From Mycoplasma testudinis ATCC 43263 (lineage in GTDB: Bacteria > Bacillota_I > Bacilli_A > Mycoplasmatales > Mycoplasmoidaceae): a stretch of DNA of 60,928 nucleotides. Numbering within the stretch: position 1 is the first letter of the stretch; the number at the start of each line of letters is the position of its first letter. This document shows positions 1 to 8,379 of this stretch, piece by piece. Under the pieces are notes generated by a model. The model worked only from the letters and a program-made list of their open reading frames with translations. It did no database searches and had not been told where the DNA came from. Both the position numbers and the translations under genes were made by a program. The DNA lies in contig NZ_JHXT01000007.1 in assembly GCF_000687795.1 (NCBI RefSeq), forward strand, positions 1-60,928. Direction: 5' to 3'.

Positions 1-1
1 T

Positions 2-115
2 TATTTAGGCATCATGAATTACGAACGCGACGATAGGCAAATGAAAGTTCGTAATTGGCAAAGTATAATTCAGCAACTCGAAATTCTATTTGATATAGAT
101 TTGCAACCAGAATAA
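2..115 (+). CDS. C-terminal end of an unknown protein (partial at window edge)
   Basis: An open frame runs in from the left edge and stops at TAA 113-115, giving the last 37 residues of a protein that starts outside the window. The tail is charged and ends in QLEILFDIDLQPE. I do not recognise the family from so short a piece. An intrinsic terminator follows about 70 bases later, which supports a real gene end here. Confidence 0.5.
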   Translation, partial: YLGIMNYERDDRQMKVRNWQSIIQQLEILFDIDLQPE

Positions 116-182
116 ATACAAACACTTAATTTATTGTTCAATCTTGACCAAGAGTCAAAGATTTGCGCGTTTAAATAATGAT

Positions 183-217
183 AAAAACGGAAAATTGCGA
201 AAGCGTTTCCGTTTTTT
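183..217 (+). terminator. Rho-independent terminator
   Basis: An 11-bp stem (AAAAACGGAAA paired with TTTCCGTTTTT) closes a short loop and runs into a T tract. It follows the partial gene ending at 115 and probably ends its transcript. Confidence 0.8.
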
Positions 218-524
218 AGTATACTTTTAATAACACGATGTCAATGGTTTCAAAGAAATCTAGACATTAACACACTTAAATCATTACTTCCCTTTTTTCT
301 TGGAGTTGATGTTTTTTGTACATTTAATTGAACAAATATATATTTATTCAAAAATTTTAGATAAACAGAAATTTAAAGATATTCATAAAACTTTATCTTT
401 TACATTATTATTTTGACAGATGTAGTTTTGAAGACTAAAACTTTTATGATTTCGTTTTTGCTTAGTTAAATAATTTTAATTACAATTTATTTAATCAAAC
501 TTGAAGAAGTTGATAAAAACGATT

Positions 525-1070
525 ATGGAATTAAATATGAAATTTAGCAGCAACGACGCATGTGCATATCCTTTTTTATATGAGGATCAAAAAATAGTGG
601 ATTATGAAATAATTACAGATGAAATAGCATCCTTTATTGGTTTACTAAGAAGCTATGTTGAAAACTCAAAATTAAAAAGAGACTTAGAATGACTATGCAC
701 ATTAACTTGGAATCTTAATGGATCCGTTCGTGGCAAGTGTTGTATCAACAAAGCGACAGTAACAGCACTTAATAAAAAACTTAAAAATTATAAATCCAAA
801 CTTACTTGTAATTTTAAGAATTTTATTCTTCCGGTTGGTTCTACGTCTGCTTGCGTTTCAGAAATTATTCGAAATAAATTTAAGCATGCAGTTCGAACCT
901 TATTCTATGTCCAAAAAAATAATCCTGGTTCAAAAGTCAATATTTTAATTTTTGACTGCTTAAATATTTTATCTAATCTTTTTTATTTAATAGGTTTATA
1001 CATTAGACAATTAAATAAAGAAGAACCAAAGATTTTTAAATCACAATCATATACAAATAAAGCAAAATAA
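525..1070 (+). CDS. hypothetical protein, about 181 residues
   Basis: The frame is continuous from ATG 525 to TAA 1068-1070 if one UGA (690-692) is read as Trp. A TTG at 501 in the same frame is an alternative start. A purine-rich GAAGAAG lies at about 503-509, rather far from ATG 525, so the start is uncertain. The protein is basic with several cysteines and a hydrophobic stretch near the C-terminus (around NILSNLFYLIGLYI). It has no lipobox or recognised domain. Its stop abuts the stop of the convergent ABC ATPase gene at 1071. No function can be assigned. Confidence 0.5.
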
Positions 1071-1829
1071 TTAAAGAATATAAAATTTGTTGTTTTCAAA
1101 TTTTACTTGTTTTTCAACACCAAAATATTTTTTGATATTTGTAGATGTAATAACATTTTTTGGTTCACCAATTAATGATGTTTTTCCATCATAAAAAACA
1201 ACAATTTGATCAGCAATATTTGCTGCAAGTTCTAGTTCATGGATTACAATAACAATCGTTTTTTGGTGGATTTTGCTAAACTGTGAAATTAAACCAATTA
1301 TTTCTTCTTTGGACTTAAGATCTAAATAACTTAATGGCTCATCTAAGACGATGATTGGTGTTTGTTGTACTAAAGCATTTCCGATGATTATTTTCTGGCG
1401 TTCACCACCTGACAATTTTCCAATCGGCTGCGTAACGATTTTTTCAATTTTTAACTCGGTAATTACATCGTTAATAATTTTTCTGTCATTTTTATTTAAG
1501 ATTCCTAAAAAGTTAGTATGTGGTAGCCTTCCCATACTCAAATAATCATATGCTGATATATCCTTGAAAATATCGTTTATTTGCGGAATGAATGCAATTT
1601 GTTTTGCAAGCATTTTATAAGAAATTTTAGTAATGTCATTTCCGTCGATTAAGATTTGATTTTTTTTGATTTTTTGATTTTTAACTAGACAATTTAATAG
1701 TGTCGTTTTTCCTGTGCCGTTATTTCCAACTAATGCTGTAACTTTTTTATCTGGTATCTCAAATTTGATATTAGATAAATTAAATCTATCACTAATTTTT
1801 AAGAATGGAATGTCAATTGAAATGGCCAT
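1071..1829 (-). CDS. ABC transporter ATP-binding protein of a FecCD/BtuCD-type importer
   Basis: This 252-residue protein has all the landmarks of an ABC ATPase: Walker A GNNGTGKT at about residues 35-42, the signature LSGGERQK near 139-146, Walker B IIVLDEP just after, and a switch histidine in VIVIHE. It is the last gene of a four-gene minus-strand operon, two bases downstream of the second permease. It should energise import of the substrate captured by the lipoprotein encoded at 3861-5099. The tandem cobalamin-riboswitch-like leader suggests that the substrate is a corrinoid (a BtuD-type role). Iron-siderophore or haem ATPases of the same FecE/BtuD family cannot be excluded from the protein alone. 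Confidence 0.9.
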   Translation of the reverse strand: MAISIDIPFLKISDRFNLSNIKFEIPDKKVTALVGNNGTGKTTLLNCLVKNQKIKKNQILIDGNDITKISYKMLAKQIAFIPQINDIFKDISAYDYLSMGRLPHTNFLGILNKNDRKIINDVITELKIEKIVTQPIGKLSGGERQKIIIGNALVQQTPIIVLDEPLSYLDLKSKEEIIGLISQFSKIHQKTIVIVIHELELAANIADQIVVFYDGKTSLIGEPKNVITSTNIKKYFGVEKQVKFENNKFYIL

Positions 1830-1831
1830 AT

Positions 1832-2863
1832 TTAATCCTTAATGATGACAAAAATTATAAATATCGGAAAACTAATAATAGAAATTATAACCGAAATTGA
1901 CAATCCTGCAATTTGAGTAAAACCAATCTGAATAATTTGCGATATCAAAATGAAAATAATTGAAATTGTCATCGAACTAAAGACACGATTATTAAAGTTG
2001 TTGAAAAGACGATTAGAGATTAATGAAATCACAACTCCTACAAAAGCAACAAAACCAATATTGGCAAATATAATTGAACCCAATATACTAATTAAAATAA
2101 CTAAACTGAATCGTATTTTCTGTGGTTTTAATCCTAATGTATTTTGTTTTTGAATGGCAGATGCTTGGGCAATAATTTTAATGCGAAGAATTAAAGTAGA
2201 TACCAGGCAGACAAAAAGTAAAATGATTGAAAAAATAATTCCACTAAAGTCAAAACTAACTTGAATCCCTCCAAAAACTTTATTAAAATAATTTGCAAAT
2301 CTAACATTTTGAAAGTTGATTCGTATTCCATCTGAAGATAAAATAAAAAATGCAAAGGCACTTAGAAAAACATTGAGAACAATTCCATAAATAATAACAG
2401 CTCTAGACGTCAAATGATTTTTATTTGAAATTAAATAAAACAAAATACCGCTAATTAAACCAATGCCTAGATATATAAAACCAAAAATATAAGTTTGTTC
2501 ATTAGCAAGAAAGAAGTTAGCGCTTAATAATACGAATAAAGCAACGGCTATTTGCTGAAACGAATTGATTCCAAAAATTGATGTATCTGCTAGCTTATTC
2601 CGGGTTAAAAATTGCAATAAATAATTACTCAACCCAATTGCGATTCCACTAATTCAAGTTTTTAAAAGCGATTGAGATTTTAATTTTCAAATAAGATAAT
2701 TGTTATTAAGGGGCAGCCTTAATCCAACGGGGTCAGTATAAAAAAACAAAAGAATTAAACTCAAAGTTAAAGTCAAAATAAGCAAAATTACTCATTTGAG
2801 ACAATTTTGTTTATTTAAACTATTTTTTTTGAATATAAAAAAAGAATTATAGTTGGTATGCAT
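1832..2863 (-). CDS. FecCD-family ABC transporter permease (second subunit)
   Basis: Reading UGA as Trp gives one 343-residue protein from ATG 2863, a normal length for FecCD/BtuC permeases. It is almost entirely hydrophobic, with roughly nine or ten membrane segments. Near the C-terminus, GFVAFVGVVISLISNRLF matches the family's conserved FVG-x2-P cytoplasmic-loop region, although the usual proline is not visible. The start overlaps the end of the upstream permease by 17 bases, implying translational coupling. The two permeases would form the heterodimeric membrane channel of the importer. Confidence 0.85.
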
Positions 2864-3848
2864 ATTCACGCTGTTTCCTTTTTGGTTTGTAATTGAACAT
2901 CAGTAGCAACAAGAAAGGAAGCATAAAAATAATGAGTGTTACATTTGCATTAGAATGTAAGTAAGATATTGTGATAATGGTTAGAAGCGTTAAGCAAATA
3001 CTAACTAAACTGCTAGGAATTAGTGAAACCCGAAAATCATAATGGTTTAAAACATAACGTTTCGTTAAATAGGGAATTGCAAAACCAAGTAAGGTAAATG
3101 GTGCATACGCTATAGAACCACCAATTGTTAACGTGGCCATCGCTCCATAACCTAAAAAATTAAGCAAAGGAAGATTAATTCCAACGCTAGCTGCTTTGAA
3201 ATAATTATTTTCTAATAAATGAATTTTTTTAAGGATTGGTAAGGCAATAATAAGTCCAACCGCTATAAAAATAGATCCGACTATTAATTTATTCTTACTA
3301 AATGCTACTGATTCAATAACCAGCCATCCTACAAAATTGATGTTAGTCGGATTTTGTGAAAGGTTTATTGCGACAATAATAGAGCTTAACAACAGCGAGA
3401 TAGCTAAGCCGAAATAAATCATTGTGTTCGTACTTTTAGCATAACGGCTAACTGATAAGATGTAAGTTGGAATTAGATTAAACCCAATGGTAAAAGCTAA
3501 AGCCATTAATGCAATAGCATATACTGGAATTGAACTCGGACTAGTGGCGCTTACTACGAATGCTAAACTAATTGATGACGTCATCCCTAAAGTGAAAGGA
3601 GAAGCAAGTTGATTTCGTGTTAAAGACTGTGATATCTCTCCACTTACGTTTAGTGAAAAAGCGACTAAAATGCCGGCAATTACAGCTATTCCCGTTACCA
3701 AAAATGCGATTTGATTAGAACCATTAACAGTCACTAAAAATATTATTTTTCCACTAGTATCAATTGAAAAAGCAATCAGTGCAATAGCAACTGATAAAAT
3801 TAATAAAATGATGGTGGTTATAATTCACCTTTTCTTTAGGTGTGTCAT
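2847..3848 (-). CDS. FecCD-family ABC transporter permease (first subunit)
   Basis: This 333-residue polytopic membrane protein starts at ATG 3848, and one UGA near the N-terminus is read as Trp. The C-terminal region carries the family pattern LLGFAIPYLTKRYVLNH (canonical G-F-x-G-L-x-x-P-x-x-x-R), the loop that contacts the ABC ATPase. The gene begins 12 bases after the stop of the substrate-binding lipoprotein gene and overlaps the second permease gene, so the four genes form one transcript. FecCD permeases import vitamin B12, haem or iron chelates. The leader RNA favours B12. Confidence 0.87.
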
Positions 3849-3860
3849 TTTTTAATTATT

Positions 3861-5099
3861 TTAATTAAGCGCAACAAATACGTAGTCGCTTGATTTTTTG
3901 AACGCGGCTTGAACAGCATTTGGATTATAAGATCCGGTTGTGATTCATCCAGCACTATTAAATCCACCATTATCAAATACACCAAACTTGAAATTAGAAT
4001 CTTCTGGAACAGCTAGTTTAAACCCTAATTCATTATCGGCGCTTCCATATAATCATGATGGGAAAAAACCAGCACTATATCCTGGACCATATTCATTATA
4101 AGATTCAGAATTGTTGACTGTATTAGGTCCGTATCCTTTTCCTCAAAAACTAACGGTTGGTGTAGCAATTTTTCGAGCATTCATTTCATCTTTGAATTCT
4201 TTTATTTTAGCGTCATAATTCTTTTGAATAGTAGTCAAAACGGCAGCAGGATTTGTCCCTGTAATTCCAAAAATGTTGCTACCGTCTTTGTTGGTAACAA
4301 CGTTTGAAACCTCTTGGATCAAGGATTTTATCGCTGGCATTAAATCCCATAGTTTTGCAGTGTTAATTGCAGTTTGCCCTTCAGCTCGAATTTCTTTTGA
4401 GATATCTGCTCCGAAAGATGTTGGGTTTGCTAAAGAATTTTTAAATCCGTATTCATCTGGCTTTGATAATTTTGAAAAATCTAATATTGTATTTGGATTT
4501 CTGCTCACTCATTGTGCTTTACTTGTTGCTTCATTATTTCCGAATGTTGCAGGTCCTGTATTGAATTCTTCGTTTACTTTATTGTCGGTAATTATTTTTT
4601 GAATGTAACTTGGAACTGTTGTTTCCTTGTTAAAATTGATTACTGTTGTTGGCAGAAAGCCGATTGCCGCCAAATTACCCAAATATGGAGCGTAATTAGC
4701 CACAAAATCATAATTATTTGCTGTTCTTCTATCTTCGCCGCTGAAATTAAAATTGTTAGCGGAAAGTTTGCTTAAATGTGATAAATCAAAAATCGACATT
4801 TTACTAACTTTATTATCTGGACCTAAAATTCCATCAGCAATGGCATTTATTGCATAGTCTACGCCCAAAAAACTATCATTTCGCAATGTGAAATCATTAT
4901 CGTTTAATAAAATCACATTACTTTTATTGTCGTTTTTTGTTATCGCTTGAAAATTATCTTTTGCTTTTTCTTGCTGTGGGTTCAAGTTTGAAGGAGTGGA
5001 ACCTTGAGCGCAAGAAACTGCAATTCCAGCTGTAGTTGCAACGATAGAAAACAAACCGAAAAATATTGAAAATTTACTTTTCTTGTTCTTTTTAGTCAT
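3861..5099 (-). CDS. substrate-binding lipoprotein of the riboswitch-controlled ABC importer
   Basis: The frame encodes 412 residues from ATG 5099 to TAA 3861-3863, with internal UGA codons read as Trp. The N-terminus is a lipoprotein signal peptide (KKNKKSKF, a hydrophobic core, then lipobox AVSC with Cys30). The mature protein should therefore be lipid-anchored on the outer face of the membrane. I could not recognise a BtuF signature in the body. Its role is inferred from position: first gene of the operon, directly before two FecCD permeases and an ATPase, behind cobalamin-riboswitch-like RNAs. A good ribosome-binding site (AAAGGA) lies about 10 bases upstream of the start. Confidence 0.75.
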
Positions 5100-5148
5100 A
5101 AATAAATTGTTCCTTTAAAAAATTTTATTTCAAGATAAGGGAATGTTA

Positions 5149-5211
5149 ATTAAAAAAGATTCACAATTTGTTTCACACTTTTTTAATCATAGTACTGTTA
5201 TTTCTGATTAA
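5149..5211 (-). promoter_or_regulatory. mutually exclusive hairpins between the second riboswitch and the lipoprotein start
   Basis: On the minus strand a stem formed by ATTAAAAAAG and CTTTTTTAAT (plus positions 5178-5187 and 5149-5158) overlaps an alternative stem TTAATCA/TGATTAA (about 5184-5211). Both cannot form at once. This is the arrangement expected of an expression platform for the riboswitch just upstream, acting as a weak terminator or by hiding the leader. The U-run lies inside the stem rather than after it, so the termination reading is uncertain. Confidence 0.45.
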
Positions 5212-5306
5212 GATGTGACCCAGCATCATTAGGTGATCGGACTTATCAGTTTGATAACTGAAATACCGTAGCTGGCACTGTCTCGGATTCGCACCGATGT
5301 TCCCCT
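5211..5306 (-). ncRNA. cobalamin riboswitch-like RNA, copy 2 (gene-proximal)
   Basis: Read on the minus strand, this RNA carries the cobalamin-riboswitch-like blocks GGTGCGAATCC, then GACAGTGCCAGCTACGGTA, then AAGTCCGA followed by ACC and GATGCTGGG. It is about 80-90% identical to the second copy at 5893-5985. The differences include a paired change (CCGG...CCGG becomes TCGG...CCGA), so the stem is conserved. The apical hairpin before AAGTCC is longer here (CAGTT/AACTG) but still pairs. The first gene downstream is the importer lipoprotein. The family call is from motif recall, without a covariance-model search. Confidence 0.72.
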
Positions 5307-5585
5307 TTGAAATTGAGTATATTTTATATTTTTTTATCTTTTTGAACCGGAGTTTTGAAAAAATTAATATTGGAATTAATTATTTTTGTTTTGAGAATTT
5401 AACTATTTTTTGAAGATAGTATAGTTTTGCTAAGTTCACTGAAAATTAATTGAAAATCGGTTTAATAAATTGATTTTCTTAAAGTGAAGTATTTCGATTT
5501 GTTTGTTTGCTGTAATTTATAGTTGAAATGATGGTTTATATTATCTTAAAGTATAGTTTCAATCCAAATGTTTAATCCCCTAATG

Positions 5586-5641
5586 TGAATGGTGCGACAG
5601 ACTGAGATTGCGTGTCAGAGATTTTGCTGCCTCACCATTCA
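5586..5641 (-). ncRNA. unidentified stem-loop in the leader between the two riboswitches
   Basis: A 9-bp perfect stem (TGAATGGTG with CACCATTCA) encloses a 38-base interior that can pair further through GACA/TGTC and contains a GAGATT direct repeat. There is no T tract next to it, so it is not a simple terminator. It lies in the minus-strand leader between the first terminator and the second riboswitch. It may be an independent structured RNA or part of the regulatory leader. The strand is assigned from this context. Confidence 0.45.
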
Positions 5642-5826
5642 TATTAAGAGACATTAAAACCATAAATACTTTGATATAAATCCGTTGTTCAAAAGACAAT
5701 ATATCTTAAATATAAAGATGTAATTTAAGATTCTGCTCATAAATTGTTTTTATGTATTTTTTGATTATTTTTTTATTTTCTGCATAAACTTCCCTAATAA
5801 TTTTTCTTTATTCAATTAATAGGGAT

Positions 5827-5866
5827 TAAAAAAAAGGTAATTCCTTTGGGCAAGAAACCACCTTTT
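5827..5866 (-). terminator. intrinsic terminator after the first cobalamin riboswitch
   Basis: On the minus strand AAAAGGT pairs with ACCTTTT around an inner TTCTT/AAGGAA helix, then runs into eight T residues. It lies about 27 bases downstream of the first riboswitch, which is the usual position for a ligand-controlled premature terminator. Confidence 0.75.
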
Positions 5867-5892
5867 AAACATTTATAAAGATAAAACTGTTT

Positions 5893-5985
5893 AAGATGTG
5901 GCCCAGCATCACGTGGTAATCGGACTTATCAGATAACTGAAATACCGTAGCTGGCACTGTCCCGGATTCGCACCGGAGTTCCCCT
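5893..5985 (-). ncRNA. cobalamin riboswitch-like RNA, copy 1 (promoter-proximal)
   Basis: The minus strand reads GGGGAACTCC, GGTGCGAATCC, GGGACAGTGCCAGCTACGG, then a short hairpin (TCAG/CTGA), AAGTCCGA, ACC and GATGCTGGGCC. These match, in order, the conserved cobalamin-riboswitch elements (GGTG-AATCC, the GCCxCTGT-like box and AAGTC-GA-ACC-GC). A terminator hairpin follows. Together with copy 2 this forms a tandem array in front of a FecCD-type importer. FMN, TPP and other common riboswitch consensus boxes do not fit. Confidence 0.74.
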
Positions 5986-6100
5986 AATTGAATGCCTAAA
6001 TTTTATAAAACTTATTTGATTTTTTTCAATTAATTTAAATTTTTGAAGATAATTCTGTAACATTTAGTGACAGATTGATCAGAAATAATTAAAATGTAGG

Positions 6101-6106
6101 TATACT
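6101..6106 (+). promoter_or_regulatory. candidate -10 element (TATACT) for the gene at 6189
   Basis: TATACT lies about 83 bases upstream of the start at 6189. The surrounding TATACTATATATA is nearly palindromic, so a minus-strand -10 for the riboswitch-importer operon could overlap it. I see no clear -35 on either strand. Confidence 0.35.
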
Positions 6107-6188
6107 ATATATAAAAAACAGATATATTGGAATTTTAATCGTAAAATAACCTTGATAAACGCTTTCTAATTTAACTTAATTAATAATC

Positions 6189-7973
6189 ATGATCGTTCCT
6201 AAAAAAATTAATCCTTTACAACTTGAAAAATTGCTTGAGCAATTAGATAATGCTGAAAATAAACGCGTTATTGCGATTGCAGGGAAAATTAACAATCGCA
6301 AAACTCGGATGCTTAATTCATTATATGAATTTAAATCATATAAACCCGGTGGTGAAAAAGAAGTTTTACCAGTTAAAAAAGATCAGTCTTTAAGAAAAAG
6401 TTCTGATGGTGAACCTTTTTGTTCTTATCAGCAAGTCGCTTCTTTAAGCCACCGGCGGGTGATTGCTGATATTACTAATAACTTGAAGGTTAATCTTAAA
6501 ACTGAAAATTTTGTTTCTAATGATATTTCGAAAATTATCAAAAATCAAAAAGCTAAAAGCAAAAAGAAAAAGATCGTTAAAATGTTTGACGAATTTAATA
6601 ATCTTGAATCAAACCAGTATTTAGCAACAAGAGCTCAATCGTTATTTCCTATTTTAACAACAGTTTCAACTTTAGGAACTTCAATTGGTGTACCTTTACT
6701 ATCAATTACATTGTTACGGGTGGATCAATTGTTGCGCTTAATCGGTGAAGGCGGATTTGCAACATTAATTTCTTTTTGTATCGTTTTAATTGTTGTTGGA
6801 ATCATCTCATTGATGTTTTATTTGTTTACAACAATCCGCTATAACAAATTATTAAGAATTTCTAAAAGCGCTGATGTGGTTTTCGAAAAGATAATTGATA
6901 AATACTTTATTTTGCCCGAAAACATTCCAAATGGGATTGTGCCAAAACATCAAAGAAATAAATTTAAAATTTCAACTAGTAGTAATTATTTTTATAACGA
7001 GATAACATTTTCTGATAAAGATTACGAAGAAATAGTTAAATTGTTTGTGGTCTTAAAGCATCTTAATAATAACGTTATATATACGGTAAATATTGCCAAC
7101 GATTATGAAATAAAACAATTATACGATCCAAGTTGGGGTCGAGGGAATTTTTTGGTGGTAGATGTTAATGATTTTAAAACTCCTAAAAATTACCGTAAAA
7201 TCCTACTATTTTTACTTTCGGAGTTTTCAAAAATTCTTAATTTGGATGCTCAACAGCTTTATTTCAAAAGCAAGAAATTTTCTCGGATTATTAATGCCTT
7301 TTTGACTGACGCTACATCGAATTATCAAGTTGTTGAAATTTTACGATTATCAAAAATTTTCTTAACAAATTTTTCGACAAAACTTGATCATCCGACATGT
7401 CGAACTTTTTTCTTTGATTTCTTTACAATTTTAGCTTTACGGGCTTTGAGCGAACAAAATTTCATAGATTTTGTTAGCGAACTTGAAAGTCATTTTATTG
7501 TTTCTAATGATTCATATGGTCCAGTTTACGAAGCGCTTGATATTACCGGAACATTAACCCGTAATTGACAAGAATATGGTCCTAATAGTATTTTATTTTC
7601 TTTAAGTGATATGTTTAGTAATCCATTTTGATTAAATGGAATTTTCAAGGCCTTAGAAGTTGCTGATGATAAACCATTTAAATTTGAACCCGAAAAATAC
7701 CGACAAGAAACAATTAAATTTATTTTAAATGCTTCGTTTGTAAAAATTGAAGATCTTTTTGGGTTTGCTGCATTTAAAAATTCAAATGAAGAAAAAATGC
7801 TCTTAATTAATGTTCCAATAGATAATGAAAATGTTTTTGAATGGGCAAAAGCTAAATTTAATGAAGCGATGGAAAACGGAATTACATATATTACTTTGTT
7901 ATTTAGAGCGTACAGATTCATATACAAAATCAATACCGGTCGGTTTGAATCGATTCCTGAAACAGTTTTATAA
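6189..7973 (+). CDS. hypothetical membrane protein, 594 residues
   Basis: ATG 6189 to TAA 7971-7973 is one frame once UGA is read as Trp. The N-terminal 150 residues are basic and hydrophilic. Two strong membrane segments follow at about residues 155-215, then a long soluble C-terminal region of about 380 residues. There is no signal peptide, lipobox or nucleotide-binding motif. The topology suggests a hairpin membrane anchor with both large parts on the same side, probably cytoplasmic. It stands alone between the divergent importer leader and the small protein at 8099. I do not recognise the family. Confidence 0.75.
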
Positions 7974-8098
7974 AATATTTAAGCATCGAGTTATTTTTTT
8001 CAGTCATCTTTTCGCTGTTGAGATCACTTTTTTGATTTCTTAATTATGTTATAATTTATTATCTTAAAGTACAAGTATTCCAAGGATAAACGATAGCA

Positions 8099-8341
8099 AT
8101 GAATAACGATAACAAAAAAACCTTAAAATTTAAATCTTCTTCAAAAGATCTTGATCGTTTTGAACGAGTTAAATTGGAAGAAACCAAAGTAATGAATGTG
8201 GACGGCAAATTAAATGTTGATTCTATTCATTTGGAAGATTTGAAAATGCAATTAAAAAGCGCTAAAGATAAAAAAGTCATTGCCGATTTAAAAAGCGAAA
8301 TCAAAGCTTTGGAGAAAAAAATTGCGAAAAGTGGAAAGTAA
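8099..8341 (+). CDS. small charged coiled-coil-like protein, 80 residues
   Basis: ATG 8099 starts a lysine-rich 80-residue protein with no membrane segment. Its C-terminal half (LEDLKMQLKSAKDKKVIADL onward) has the heptad character of a short coiled coil. A TATAAT-like -10 lies at about 8049-8054. The next gene, dnaE, starts 38 bases downstream, so the two may be cotranscribed. No function can be given. A partner or regulator role near the replication block would be speculation. Confidence 0.65.
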   Translation: MNNDNKKTLKFKSSSKDLDRFERVKLEETKVMNVDGKLNVDSIHLEDLKMQLKSAKDKKVIADLKSEIKALEKKIAKSGK

Positions 8342-8379
8342 TTTAACTTCTATATTTACTTTTTCGATAGTGAGATCGT

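Noticed and set aside
4273-4602. Plus-strand protein opposite the substrate-binding lipoprotein
   Set aside because: No start signal, and the minus-strand lipoprotein frame is clearly the coding one.
5893-5985. FMN or TPP riboswitch
   Set aside because: The FMN box (AGGGGC...GCGGTGA) and the TPP box (CTGAGA) are absent; the block order fits cobalamin instead.
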